64,000 nucleotides of DNA. Origin: Vibrio sp. CK2-1. Its GTDB lineage: Bacteria > Pseudomonadota > Gammaproteobacteria > Enterobacterales > Vibrionaceae. Position numbers and translations under genes: made by a program. The notes below the pieces were generated by a model. The model was not told the DNA's origin. It saw only the letters and a list, made by a program, of their open reading frames with translations, and searched no databases. This document shows, one piece after another, positions 50,472-59,595 of the stretch (position 1 is its first letter; each line of letters opens with the position of its first letter). The stretch is from NCBI RefSeq assembly GCF_021726515.1, contig NZ_JAKKCJ010000002.1, forward strand, positions 744,001 to 808,000, in the 5' to 3' direction.

Positions 50472-51473
50472 ATGAGCTTAGATATTTCCAACGTTATACT
50501 GCATAAATTGACCAAAAATAATCAAGATGAACTCGTTGTCAGCTTGAGAGATTCCGCGTTATCCAATGATGAAGTAACGGAACAATTGGTAGCAGAGTTA
50601 CATCGTACTTTCAGTGCTAAAGCAGGCAAAGGCTTTGGTGTTTATAAAGAAGACAGTGAATTTCAATCTTGGATGAAGCAGTTGCGTCAAGGTGAGTTGA
50701 ATTTTTATGACTTTTCGCAACAATCGGCTGAACGATTAAAATCAGAATTATCTAAATATCCTTTTGCAGAAGAAGGTGTGCTGGTGTTAGCTGAGTATCA
50801 ATCTTTAGCGACCGACTACCTTTTCATCGCTTTACTGCCATCGAATCAAAGTCTAAAAGTCAATGAGGCGTTGGACATCAGCGGCACCGATTATCTCGAT
50901 ATTAATAAAATGGATATTGCGGTGCGTATTGACTTGTCTCGTTATGAAACCGATCCAGACTCTAACCGCTATTTAAGCTACATCAAAGGTCGTGTTGGTC
51001 GTAAAGTGGCGGATTTCTTCCTAGATTTCTTACAAGCAGAAGTCGGATTAGATACTAAAAAGCAAAACCAAGTGTTAATGCAAGCGGTCGATGATTATTG
51101 TGTCGATGCGCAACTTAATAAAGAAGAAACCGTTGCATGCCGCAAGCAGGTTCATGATTTTTGTAACGAACAGTTAAAGTCTGGCGATGAAGTGACCATT
51201 CAGGAATTATCGGGTGAGTTAAGTGGTGCAGGACACCATGATAATTTTGCTGAGTTTACCCAAAAGCAAGGTTATGAGTTAGAAGATAGCTTCCCTGTTG
51301 ATCGCTCAACCATCCGTAAGCTTGCCAAGTATGTAGGGGCTGGCGGCGGCTTGTCGATTAACTTTGATAGCATGTTATTAGGTGAGCGAGTCTTTTATGA
51401 TCCGGAAACCGATACGTTGACTATCAAAGGGATCCCGCCAAATCTGAAAGATCAATTAACGCGCCATTCATAA
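50472..51473 (+). CDS. yejK: Nucleoid-associated protein YejK (NdpA)
   Basis: A 333-residue nucleoid-associated protein of the NdpA family, which in E. coli binds DNA and topoisomerase IV. Segments RTFSAKAGKGFGVY, YLSYIKGRVGRKVADFFLDFL and AKYVGAGGGLSINFD are conserved. Divergent from yejL. Confidence 0.94.
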   Translation: MSLDISNVILHKLTKNNQDELVVSLRDSALSNDEVTEQLVAELHRTFSAKAGKGFGVYKEDSEFQSWMKQLRQGELNFYDFSQQSAERLKSELSKYPFAEEGVLVLAEYQSLATDYLFIALLPSNQSLKVNEALDISGTDYLDINKMDIAVRIDLSRYETDPDSNRYLSYIKGRVGRKVADFFLDFLQAEVGLDTKKQNQVLMQAVDDYCVDAQLNKEETVACRKQVHDFCNEQLKSGDEVTIQELSGELSGAGHHDNFAEFTQKQGYELEDSFPVDRSTIRKLAKYVGAGGGLSINFDSMLLGERVFYDPETDTLTIKGIPPNLKDQLTRHS

Positions 51474-51499
51474 GCGTTAGCCTATCCATTGTCTTTGAA

Positions 51500-51520
51500 T
51501 ATACCTCAGTCACTTGGGGA
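51500..51520 (-). repeat. Terminus-type repeat copy
   Basis: ATACCTCAGTCACTTGGGGA resembles the right end of the repeat element; GGCAGCAA follows about 30 bases later, as near the 12437 copy. Confidence 0.45.
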
Positions 51521-51584
51521 TAAATTCTAAATCGGATTTGAAGATTGACGGCAGCAATGAGATAGTAGAGGAAGAATAATGATT

Positions 51585-51604
51585 GGTGGTCGGTATTGAC
51601 CACC
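51585..51604 (+). other. GC-rich hairpin in the asd leader
   Basis: GGTGGTC and GACCACC with a 6-base loop, followed by TGTTTATAATTTT, 36 bases before the asd start. It may terminate yejK or attenuate asd. No lysine riboswitch fold was recognised. Confidence 0.55.
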
Positions 51605-51639
51605 TGTTTATAATTTTAATTCATGGAGAGGATGAAAGA

Positions 51640-52755
51640 ATGAGAGTAGGTTTAGTCGGATGGCGTGGCATGGTTGGTTCTGTACTGATGCAACGCATGG
51701 TGGAAGAGAAGGACTTCGACCTTATTGAACCAGTATTTTACAGCACTTCACAAGTGGGTATTCCCGCTCCCAACCTAGGTAAAGATGCAGGCATGCTACA
51801 AGATGCCTTTGATCTTGAAAGCCTAAAGCAGCTTGATGCGATTATTACTTGTCAGGGTGGTTCATATACTGAAAAAGTTTACCCAGCACTTCGTCAAGCA
51901 GGCTGGAAAGGCTACTGGATTGATGCCGCTTCAACATTGCGTATGAAAGATGATGCCATCATTGCTCTAGACCCAGTTAACCTGAACCAAATTCAACAAG
52001 GTATCCATTCTGGTACCAACACATTCGTGGGTGGTAACTGTACGGTTAGCCTTATGCTGATGGGCCTTGGTGGTCTATATGAAAAAGGCATGATTGAATG
52101 GATGAGCGCGATGACTTATCAAGCAGCTTCTGGTGCTGGCGCGAAAAATATGCGTGAATTAATTTCCCAAATGGGTGTAATTAATCAATCGGTTAGTGCT
52201 GAAATGGCCGATCCTGCAAGTTCAATTCTCGATATTGACCGTAAAGTAGCGGAAACGATTCGTTCAAGTGACTACCCAACCAGTGAGTTTGGTTCACCAC
52301 TAGCGGGTTCGTTGATCCCTTGGATTGATGTGAAGCGTGATAATGGTCAGAGTAAAGAAGAATGGAAAGGCACGGTAGAAACTAACAAGATCTTAGGTCT
52401 TGATGGCGCTAACGCAGTTCCAATCGATGGTACTTGTGTACGAATTGGTGCAATGCGTTGTCACTCACAAGCTCTAACGATTAAATTGAAGCAAAATGTG
52501 CCAATGGATGAAATTGAAGAGATCATCGCAACTCATAATGATTGGGTGAAAGTGATCCCGAATGAGCGTGATATTACCACTCAAGAACTTTCTCCAGCTA
52601 AAGTAACAGGCACGCTTTCTGTACCAGTAGGTCGCTTACGTAAGATGGCGATGGGTGATACTTTCTTGAATGCTTTCACTGTTGGTGATCAGCTATTGTG
52701 GGGTGCCGCAGAGCCGCTACGTCGTACATTACGAATCATTCTAGAAAACCGCTAA
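51640..52755 (+). CDS. asd: Aspartate-semialdehyde dehydrogenase (enterobacterial type)
   Basis: Asd, 371 residues, of the E. coli type and clearly divergent from the copy at 7426. The NADP loop is [18 protein letters not shown], the active Cys is in [11 protein letters not shown] (about residue 135), and the His is in [16 protein letters not shown]. Start at 51640 because GGAGAGGATG lies in front; the upstream frame to 51583 is not family-like. Likely the main biosynthetic enzyme. Confidence 0.96.
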   Translation: MRVGLVGWRGMVGSVLMQRMVEEKDFDLIEPVFYSTSQVGIPAPNLGKDAGMLQDAFDLESLKQLDAIITCQGGSYTEKVYPALRQAGWKGYWIDAASTLRMKDDAIIALDPVNLNQIQQGIHSGTNTFVGGNCTVSLMLMGLGGLYEKGMIEWMSAMTYQAASGAGAKNMRELISQMGVINQSVSAEMADPASSILDIDRKVAETIRSSDYPTSEFGSPLAGSLIPWIDVKRDNGQSKEEWKGTVETNKILGLDGANAVPIDGTCVRIGAMRCHSQALTIKLKQNVPMDEIEEIIATHNDWVKVIPNERDITTQELSPAKVTGTLSVPVGRLRKMAMGDTFLNAFTVGDQLLWGAAEPLRRTLRIILENR

Positions 52756-52792
52756 GCTTATTTCGATAAAATAAAAGCTTACAGCTAATACT

Positions 52793-52825
52793 AAAAAGTC
52801 CGCATTATTTAATGCGGACTTTTTT
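52793..52825. terminator. Bidirectional terminator asd / K+ channel
   Basis: A perfect 14-bp stem AAAAAGTCCGCATT and complement, a 4-base loop, with A and T runs, between convergent genes. A smaller TAAGCTT/AAGCTTA pair precedes it (52753-52780). Confidence 0.92.
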
Positions 52826-52888
52826 GTGGGTATAGATTTATTGCATAGCTTTATTAAATGACCAGCCTTATCAAATAACGATGTGTTC

Positions 52889-53746
52889 TTAAGTTGGTTC
52901 ATCCGGTTTAGGAACCGGCACGACACGTTTATCTGGCTCAGCTAATTCACCACCGCAATGTTTGCAGTAAAGCGCGTCGGTTTCATGGCCACCTTTGGTA
53001 CAGTTTGGACATAATACTAGAGTACGGTGGGCTTTCATTTCTTGATTGAGTTCGGCGGTAATGATCCCGGTGGGAACCGCTAAAATTGAATAACCGAGTA
53101 GCATTGTCAGCGCCGCGACACCTTGCCCTAGTGGCGTCTTCGGAACCACATCGCCATAACCTACCGTCGTAATCGTGATGATTGCCCAGTAAATCCCGCG
53201 AGGAATACTAGTAAAGCCATTTTCAGGTCCTTCTATCACATACATTAGCGCGCCAAAAATCGTCACAAGAATGGCAACGGCGCTGAAAAATATCAAAATT
53301 TTACGTTGAGACATTGCCAGCGTACGAACGAGTAGGTTGGAATCTTGTAAAAAACGTACCAGTTTGAGAATTCGGAAAATTCGCATGACTCGTAATAAAC
53401 GAATAATTCCGATGAAGCTTGCTGAAGGGAAGAGGAATGCAAGGTAAGTTGGAAGTATCGCGAGTAAATCTATGATGCCATAAAAGCTTTTGGCATAGGC
53501 TTTAGGTTTTGGTGAGCAATATAAGCGCAATAGATATTCAATGGTAAATAGGCCAGTAAAAAAATATTCCAGAATATCGAATTCTTGTTGCCACTTTGCA
53601 GCGAAGATAGGAACCGAGTCTAAGATCAACACCGCGAGTGAACTAATGATTGCTACGATCAGCAATATATCAAAACGGCGTCCTGCCGGAGTGTGCGTGC
53701 CAAAAATGATGACATAAAGCTTATGCTTAAACGTCTCTTCGCTCAT
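52889..53746 (-). CDS. Voltage-gated-type K+ channel with zinc ribbon
   Basis: A 285-residue six-helix channel. S4 carries regularly spaced arginines (RLLRVMRIFRILKLVRFL, about residues 117-134). The pore has the selectivity filter TITTVGYGD (about 192-200), so it is a K+ channel of the Kv/KvAP-like type. After S6 (to about 235) comes a CPNC-x11-CKHC zinc ribbon and a Pro/Lys tail. No RCK domain is present. Ribbon role unknown. It neighbours a MarC-family gene 19 bases upstream on the same strand. Confidence 0.88.
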   Translation of the reverse strand: MSEETFKHKLYVIIFGTHTPAGRRFDILLIVAIISSLAVLILDSVPIFAAKWQQEFDILEYFFTGLFTIEYLLRLYCSPKPKAYAKSFYGIIDLLAILPTYLAFLFPSASFIGIIRLLRVMRIFRILKLVRFLQDSNLLVRTLAMSQRKILIFFSAVAILVTIFGALMYVIEGPENGFTSIPRGIYWAIITITTVGYGDVVPKTPLGQGVAALTMLLGYSILAVPTGIITAELNQEMKAHRTLVLCPNCTKGGHETDALYCKHCGGELAEPDKRVVPVPKPDEPT

Positions 53747-53765
53747 AAATAGATTCCTTTATTTC

Positions 53766-54407
53766 CTATCCCATTAAACCAGGGAAGAGGTTTCGTACGC
53801 CATTTGCAATAAATTCGACACCTAATGCCGCTAATATTAAACCCATAATACGAGTGATAACGTTAATCCCTGTTTGCCCTAAGAACCGAACAATGAGTGG
53901 TGCTGAGCGAAATAGTAACCATGAACAAAAACAAAAAACACCAATGGTCGCAATAATTCCAGCCGTTTCTATCAGAGTGGGGTAGCGAGATCCATAGACA
54001 ATAGTTGAACTGATTGCTCCGGGGCCAGCCATAAGAGGCATGGCTAAAGGTACAACACCAATTTGTTCACGGCTTATCGACTCTGTGCGTTCTTGCTTAT
54101 TTTGTTTATCCTCACCAAGTTTACCGCTCATCATTGAAAAAGCGATGCTCATCAGCAGTAGGCCACCTGCAATGCGGAATGAATCAAGAGAGATAGTAAA
54201 CATATCAAGTAGAAGTTGCCCACAGAGTAGTGAGACAACCAAGATGACACCTACAGCAATATTGGCCGTTTTAGCCGTTTTACTTTTTTCTTCTGGAGAC
54301 ATGTGACCTGTCAGTGAAACAAAGACTGGCATGATTCCAATCGGGTTAACCGCAGCGACAAGCCCGAGGAAGAATTGTAAATAGATGGCAAATTCAATGG
54401 AAGCCAT
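53766..54407 (-). CDS. MarC family (UPF0056) membrane protein
   Basis: A 213-residue inner-membrane protein with six predicted helices; FLGLVAAVNPIGIMPVFVSLT and GVVPLAMPLMAGPGAISS are the two repeated NPxG/MAGPG motifs of the MarC/YhgN family. Despite the name, a role in antibiotic resistance is not supported in E. coli, and transport activity is unproven. It may be cotranscribed with the channel gene. Confidence 0.9.
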   Translation of the reverse strand: MASIEFAIYLQFFLGLVAAVNPIGIMPVFVSLTGHMSPEEKSKTAKTANIAVGVILVVSLLCGQLLLDMFTISLDSFRIAGGLLLMSIAFSMMSGKLGEDKQNKQERTESISREQIGVVPLAMPLMAGPGAISSTIVYGSRYPTLIETAGIIATIGVFCFCSWLLFRSAPLIVRFLGQTGINVITRIMGLILAALGVEFIANGVRNLFPGLMG

Positions 54408-54549
54408 AGTGTGATCTCAGATAGTAAATAGAAGGTGAGTATACCTAGGGGCACTGCATCTTTCGAGGCTAAATTACTTTATAGGTAAAAGTGGCACTTT
54501 AACTGACTTGAGCTAGGCTAATTGTTGGTTAACTCTATAGAAAATAAGG

Positions 54550-54816
54550 TATACCCAAGTGACTTCAAGATGCAGAATTCAGATCTATCATCCAAACCTT
54601 TAAGCAAGGAAGATTGTCGAAGGAATGTAGGCACCTTTCAAACCAATCTGACGCGGCATAAAGGTTTGAATGAAGCTCCCGAAGGGCAAGTTAAAACAAG
54701 CTTTATGCTGCGTTAAATCGAATAGAGATAGAATAACTATGATCATATTCAATTTGTCTTGCCTAAAGCTTGTTTTATTCTTGCTGAAACTCGGATCTTG
54801 AAGTTACTTGGGTATA
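54550..54816. mobile_element. 267-bp MITE-like element with 22-bp inverted ends
   Basis: The left end TATACCCAAGTGACTTCAAG-AT and the complement of the right end TATACCCAAGTAACTTCAAG-AT differ at one base in 22. Inside are nested perfect inverted repeats: TTCAAACC/GGTTTGAA around 54636-54670 and TAAAACAAGCTTTA (54693-54706) with TAAAGCTTGTTTTA (54765-54778). No transposase gene. Isolated copies of the ends occur at seven or more other intergenic places in the window. Confidence 0.8.
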
Positions 54817-54868
54817 AAACTTAACTCCAAAGTATTACGTTCTTTGTGAGATTGCGTATACTCGTTGT

Positions 54869-54932
54869 AGCACAATACTCACGTACTTGTTTTGTAGGTG
54901 AATTACTGAAATAAATTTACGAGTATTGTGCT
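54869..54932. repeat. Spaced 12-bp inverted repeat upstream of adhE
   Basis: AGCACAATACTC (54869-54880) and GAGTATTGTGCT (54921-54932) are perfect complements 40 bases apart. They are about 160 bases upstream of the adhE -10 and could bind a looping regulator. Confidence 0.6.
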
Positions 54933-55065
54933 TTTGGGGTGAGTTTAAAATACTATCTTGGATATTTTTCACTTAATGAAATAATTTAAATTTCTTTTTA
55001 AAACAGTATCTTACTGTGTTTGACTTTGTTGTACTACTGCTTTGGTGGTATTTAGGCTTCAGGAA

Positions 55066-55079
55066 CTGATCTACATCAA
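55066..55079 (+). promoter_or_regulatory. FNR-type box of the adhE promoter
   Basis: CTGATCTACATCAA matches the FNR consensus TTGAT-N4-ATCAA at nine of ten fixed positions. Its centre is about 40 bases before the start expected from the -10 TATACT at 55101-55106, the class II activator position. Confidence 0.75.
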
Positions 55080-55100
55080 TATTTTTAATATTTGAAAGCA

Positions 55101-55106
55101 TATACT
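55101..55106 (+). promoter_or_regulatory. adhE -10 element
   Basis: TATACT, with a predicted start near 55113 and a leader of about 105 bases. No good -35, as expected for an activator-dependent promoter. Confidence 0.55.
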
Positions 55107-55218
55107 CAGTTTTGAAAGCGATTTACTAAGGTGGATTTTAGGTTCGGTTGGCACGCTTTACGGATACCAAATAGTCTTACTAAATAGTTTTTAATTTTTA
55201 AATCTTAGGAGATTCATT

Positions 55219-57888
55219 ATGCCTGTAACTAACTTAGCTGAACTAGATGCTCTTGTCGCACGCGTTCAAGCAGCACAACAGGAATTTGCTACTTTTTCTC
55301 AAGAACAAGTAGATAAAATTTTCCGCGCAGCATCTTTAGCAGCTAACCAAGCACGTATTCCTCTAGCACAACAAGCGGTAGCGGAATCTGGCATGGGTAT
55401 CATTGAAGATAAGGTTATCAAAAACCACTTCGCTTCAGAATTTATCTACAACAAATACCGCGATGAAAAAACATGTGGCATCCTTGAAGAAGGCACTGAC
55501 ACAATCACTATCGCTGAACCAGTTGGTATCATCTGTGGTATCGTTCCAACGACTAACCCAACATCAACTGCGATTTTCAAATCTCTTATTTCTTTGAAAA
55601 CTCGTAACGGTATCATCTTCTCTCCACACCCACGTGCGAAAAACTCAACTAACGATGCTGCAAAACTAGTACTAGACGCTGCAGTTGCTGCGGGTGCTCC
55701 TAAAGACATCATCGGCTGGATTGACCAACCTTCAGTTGAACTATCTAATGCACTGATGAAGCATGACGGTATCAACCTTATCCTTGCAACTGGTGGTCCA
55801 GGCATGGTTAAAGCAGCATACTCTTCAGGTAAGCCAGCTATCGGTGTAGGTGCAGGTAACGTTCCTGTTGTTATCGATGAAACGGCTGACATCAAGCGTG
55901 CAGTTGCTTCTGTTCTTATGTCTAAAACATTCGATAACGGTGTAGTTTGTGCATCAGAGCAAGCTGTAATCGTTATGGATGAAGTATACGAAGAAGTGAA
56001 AGAGCGTTTTGCTTCTCACAAAGGTTACGTTTTATCAAAAGCTGAAGCAGATAAAGTACGTAAAGTTCTGTTAATCAACGGCAACCTAAACGCTGATATC
56101 GTAGGTCAACCTGCGGTTAAAATTGCTGAGTTAGCGGGTGTTAAAGTTCCTGCAGATACGAAAGTATTAATCGGTGAAGGTGGCGTTGTAAGCCATGACG
56201 ACGAGTTCGCTCACGAGAAACTATCTCCAACGCTAGGTATGTTCCGCGCATCTTCTTTTGAAAATGCAGTAGAGCAAGCGGTAACTATGGTTGAAATCGG
56301 TGGTATCGGTCATACCTCTGGTCTTTACACTAACCAAGATACTAACGCTGACCGTATCAAATACTTCGGCGACAAACTAAAAACAGCTCGTATTCTTGTG
56401 AATATCCCAACGACTCACGGTGGTATCGGTGACTTGTACAACTTCAACGTTGCACCATCACTAACACTAGGTTGTGGTTCATGGGGTGGTAACTCTATCT
56501 CTGAAAACGTAGGTCCTAAACACTTAATCAACAAGAAAACTGTTGCTAAGCGAGCTGAGAATATGTTGTGGCATAAACTTCCAAAATCAATCTACTTCCG
56601 TCGTGGCAGCCTACCTGTTGCATTGACTGACCTAGAAGGCAAAAAACGTGCATTCCTAGTCACTGACCGTTTCCTATTCAACAACGGTTACGCTGATGAA
56701 ATCGTAAGCCTATTGAAATCTCAAGGTATGGAAGTTCAAACTTTCTTTGACGTAGAAGCGGATCCAACGCTATCTGTTGTTGAAAAAGGCGCAGCACAAA
56801 TGCAAAGCTACCAACCAGATGTCATCATTGCTCTAGGCGGTGGTTCACCAATGGATGCAGCGAAAATCATGTGGGTTATGTACGAGCACCCAGAAACGCA
56901 CTTTGAAGAACTATCAATGCGCTTCATGGATATCCGTAAACGTATCTACAAGTTCCCTAAAATGGGTGCAAAAGCTGAACTAGTATGTGTAACAACAACT
57001 TCTGGTACAGGTTCTGAAGTAACACCATTCGCGGTTGTAACTGATGACCGTACTGGCGCGAAATACCCATTAGCGGATTACGAGCTAACGCCTAACATGG
57101 CTATCGTTGATGCGAACCTTGTTATGAACATGCCTAAGTCTCTAACGGCATTTGGTGGTTACGATGCGATTACTCACGCACTAGAAGCTTACGTTTCAGT
57201 TCTTGCTAACGAGTACTCAGATGGCCACGCTCTACAAGCTCTTAAGATGCTTAAAGAGTACCTACCATCTAGCTACCAAAATGGCGCAGCCGACCCAATC
57301 GCTCGTGAGAAAGTACATAACGCTGCCACTATCGCTGGTATGTCATTTGCGAACGCATTCCTAGGTGTATGTCACTCAATTGCACACAAAATTGGTGCAG
57401 AGTTCCACATCCCACACGGTCTTGCTAACGCATTAATGATCTCTAACGTTATCCGTTTCAACGCTAACGATAACCCAACTAAACAAACTGCATTCTCTCA
57501 ATACGACCGCCCACAAGCACGTCGTCGTTATGCTGAAGTTGCTGACCACCTAGGCCTAAGCCAAGAAGGTGACCGCACTGCACAGAAAATTGAGCGTCTA
57601 TTAACTTGGTTAGATGAAGTGAAGAAAGACTTGGATATCCCAATGTCTATCCAAGCGGCTGGTGTTAACGAAGCTGATTTCCTAGCGAAACTAGATGACT
57701 TAGCGGTAGATGCGTTTGATGACCAATGTACAGGTGCTAACCCACGTTACCCTCTAATTTCTGAGCTTAAAGAAGTTCTGAAAGCGGCTTACTACGGTAC
57801 AGCTTACATCGAAGGTGAAACGTTCGAAGGCACAACAGTTATCAAAAAAACTGAAGAGCCAGTAAAAAAAGCAGCTAAGAAAAAATAA
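55219..57888 (+). CDS. adhE: Bifunctional acetaldehyde-CoA / alcohol dehydrogenase
   Basis: AdhE, 889 residues, the fermentative enzyme that reduces acetyl-CoA to ethanol with two NADH and forms spirosomes. The amino-terminal aldehyde dehydrogenase half has the catalytic Cys in NGVVCASEQA (about residue 246). The iron alcohol dehydrogenase half begins near residue 450, with GGGSPMDAAKIMW and metal ligands in GGYDAITHALEAY and CHSIAHKIGAEFHIPHG. The tail is Lys-rich (VKKAAKKK). Strong site AGGAG. Codon use is highly biased. FNR-type control is predicted. Confidence 0.97.
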   Translation: MPVTNLAELDALVARVQAAQQEFATFSQEQVDKIFRAASLAANQARIPLAQQAVAESGMGIIEDKVIKNHFASEFIYNKYRDEKTCGILEEGTDTITIAEPVGIICGIVPTTNPTSTAIFKSLISLKTRNGIIFSPHPRAKNSTNDAAKLVLDAAVAAGAPKDIIGWIDQPSVELSNALMKHDGINLILATGGPGMVKAAYSSGKPAIGVGAGNVPVVIDETADIKRAVASVLMSKTFDNGVVCASEQAVIVMDEVYEEVKERFASHKGYVLSKAEADKVRKVLLINGNLNADIVGQPAVKIAELAGVKVPADTKVLIGEGGVVSHDDEFAHEKLSPTLGMFRASSFENAVEQAVTMVEIGGIGHTSGLYTNQDTNADRIKYFGDKLKTARILVNIPTTHGGIGDLYNFNVAPSLTLGCGSWGGNSISENVGPKHLINKKTVAKRAENMLWHKLPKSIYFRRGSLPVALTDLEGKKRAFLVTDRFLFNNGYADEIVSLLKSQGMEVQTFFDVEADPTLSVVEKGAAQMQSYQPDVIIALGGGSPMDAAKIMWVMYEHPETHFEELSMRFMDIRKRIYKFPKMGAKAELVCVTTTSGTGSEVTPFAVVTDDRTGAKYPLADYELTPNMAIVDANLVMNMPKSLTAFGGYDAITHALEAYVSVLANEYSDGHALQALKMLKEYLPSSYQNGAADPIAREKVHNAATIAGMSFANAFLGVCHSIAHKIGAEFHIPHGLANALMISNVIRFNANDNPTKQTAFSQYDRPQARRRYAEVADHLGLSQEGDRTAQKIERLLTWLDEVKKDLDIPMSIQAAGVNEADFLAKLDDLAVDAFDDQCTGANPRYPLISELKEVLKAAYYGTAYIEGETFEGTTVIKKTEEPVKKAAKKK

Positions 57889-57906
57889 CCTTAGTCTGAA
57901 ATAATG

Positions 57907-57941
57907 AAAGCCCTGCTTATTGATGTAAGCAGGGCTTTTTT
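57907..57941 (+). terminator. Rho-independent terminator after adhE
   Basis: A 13-bp perfect stem AAAGCCCTGCTTA and complement, a 6-base loop and six T residues. Confidence 0.93.
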
Positions 57942-58021
57942 ACGTTTTGAAGCCTTTGGTTTGAAGCTTTTTGATTTTGAAGTTTTAATGATAGGCGACT
58001 AAATTGGGCGTTCTACTTCGA

Positions 58022-58684
58022 TTAATATGAATCTAAAATACGACCATTAAAGTACTCATTTTCCACAATGTACTCAGTGTTTCTGATCAGCTCATCATGG
58101 CTCTTTGCCCAGCCACGATGTTTAGTGTGTCGCTCAGCGCGGCTTGGTAGAATTCCTCCCACCCGAATATTAAAGGGCATTAATTCTTTAGCCCAATTCT
58201 GAGTAAACTCGGAGATTAAAGAAGAGGGTTGGGAAAAACTATCTTGCTCTTGACTTGATAAGTTAACAATCACACCACGTTTCTGATTATGCAGCATTTG
58301 TCTGGCGGCCAATTTACTAAAGCAAAGCATAGTCGTTGCCAGTTTTGAGTATTGACGGCTGTAGCTGTCGATCTGTTCGTCCTTGATGAGTGAGGGGGAT
58401 GGTAGGCTAGGGTATAGGTTAATTAAGACATCAATACCTTTGTCAAATTGTTGGTTAATAGAAGAAAACAAAGGTTGGACACTTTCAAAACTTTCATCAT
58501 CGAGAAGATATTGGAACACATTGGAAGAGTACGGCTGACAATGATGTAAAGCTTGATTTAGCGATGCTTCGTTGTTATCAACGAGAATGACGTTAGCATT
58601 TAGAGAAAGAAAGTGTTGAGCTAAATTTTGACCTAAATGAGAGCCTGCTGATGTGATTACCACGACGGAGTTTTGTATGTTCAT
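58022..58684 (-). CDS. Degenerate short-chain dehydrogenase-like protein
   Basis: A 220-residue Rossmann protein of the SDR family: VVITSAGSHLGQNLAQHFL at the amino terminus, with Ala/Ser replacements of the usual TGxxxGxG, VILVDNNE after strand 2, and GVIVNLSSQE with the catalytic-type Ser. The YxxxK pair expected about 13 residues later is absent (LISEFTQNWAKEL), and NNAG is replaced by NLYPS. It is probably not a working dehydrogenase. The ATG at 58684 follows GAGGTG. I do not recognise a named family. Confidence 0.75.
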   Translation of the reverse strand: MNIQNSVVVITSAGSHLGQNLAQHFLSLNANVILVDNNEASLNQALHHCQPYSSNVFQYLLDDESFESVQPLFSSINQQFDKGIDVLINLYPSLPSPSLIKDEQIDSYSRQYSKLATTMLCFSKLAARQMLHNQKRGVIVNLSSQEQDSFSQPSSLISEFTQNWAKELMPFNIRVGGILPSRAERHTKHRGWAKSHDELIRNTEYIVENEYFNGRILDSY

Positions 58685-58951
58685 ATAGCACCTCATTGGT
58701 ATCAAATAAAAAATACCTAATGCCCTTAAACACAAAGCCATGAATGGCGTTACCGATTACCTCCAAGGTGTCTATGGGCCTTAGATACTAATAATGGTAG
58801 TAAAACGTGTAAAGATCCTGTGAATAACATCAAAGAACTGAAATGAAATAATGAAAACTACTAATCTATAAGGGAAAGAGGTGTGAATAAAATATTTTTT
58901 ATTTTCTGTGTATAACCACACCAAATGATTAAACAGGAAGGCCAGAACATA
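58685..58951. other. Intergenic region sodB to SDR gene
   Basis: About 270 bases, AT-rich. The short frame 58781-58987 overlaps the sodB terminator and is not gene-like. Nothing else seen. Confidence 0.4.
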
Positions 58952-58979
58952 AAAAAGACCAGCCGAAGCCAGTCTTTTT
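58952..58979 (-). terminator. Rho-independent terminator after sodB
   Basis: On the minus strand, AAAAAGACTGGC-TTCG-GCTGGTCTTTTT with two wobble pairs and a UUCG-type tetraloop. Confidence 0.88.
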
Positions 58980-59010
58980 AGTATCAAATGATTTCTCGAC
59001 GGATCGGGAA

Positions 59011-59595
59011 TTATTTGATTAGGTTTTCTTCTACGAAAGACCAGTTAACTAGTGCCCAGAAACCATTCATGTAATCTGGACGAACGTTACGGTAATCGAT
59101 GTAGTATGCGTGTTCCCACAGGTCAACAGTAAGAAGTGGAGTAACGCCTTCTTCTGTTAGTGGAGTCGCTGCATTAGACGTGTTGATGATGTCTAGAGAG
59201 CCATCTGCTTTTTTCACTAACCAAGTCCAAGAAGAACCGAAGTTGTTGATTGCAGAATCAGTGAATTTTGCTTTGAACTCATCGAATGAGCCAAATTGTT
59301 GTTTGATTGCTTCTGCAACAGCACCTGTTGGTTCGCCGCCAGCGTTTGGAGCTAGGCAGTGCCAGTAGAAAGTGTGGTTCCAGATTTGTGCTGCGTTGTT
59401 AAAGATGCCACCTGTTGAAGTCTTAACGATTTCTTCAAGAGACTTACCTTCAAACTCAGTACCAGGGATTAGACCATTCAGCTTAACCACGTATGTGTTG
59501 TGGTGTTTGCCGTGGTGGTAATCTAAAGTTTCTGCTGAGATGTGTGGTTCTAGTGCATCTTTTTCGTAAGGCAGGGCTGGTAATTCAAATGCCAT
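59011..59595 (-). CDS. sodB: Superoxide dismutase (Fe)
   Basis: SodB, 194 residues, cytoplasmic iron superoxide dismutase. Ligands are His in [15 protein letters not shown] (residue 27), His in IWNHTFYWH (about 74), and Asp/His in [14 protein letters not shown] (about 157/161). The Fe-type segment [17 protein letters not shown] is present. It is divergent from grxD, a common Vibrio arrangement. The upstream region shows a GTTCTA/TAGAAC hairpin (59634-59647); RyhB-type control is usual for this gene but cannot be seen. Confidence 0.97.
   Translation of the reverse strand: MAFELPALPYEKDALEPHISAETLDYHHGKHHNTYVVKLNGLIPGTEFEGKSLEEIVKTSTGGIFNNAAQIWNHTFYWHCLAPNAGGEPTGAVAEAIKQQFGSFDEFKAKFTDSAINNFGSSWTWLVKKADGSLDIINTSNAATPLTEEGVTPLLTVDLWEHAYYIDYRNVRPDYMNGFWALVNWSFVEENLIK

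Larger units (their letters stand above)
54408..55218. other. 811-bp gene-free region: MITE plus adhE control region
   Basis: The left part holds the 267-bp MITE-like element; the right part holds a spaced 12-bp inverted repeat, an FNR-type box and the adhE promoter and leader. A 64-codon frame (54522-54716) lies mostly inside the element and is not gene-like. Confidence 0.8.

Noticed and set aside
54522-54716. 64-codon frame upstream of adhE
   Set aside because: It starts outside and runs through the MITE-like element, lacks a ribosome binding site, and overlaps its inverted repeats.
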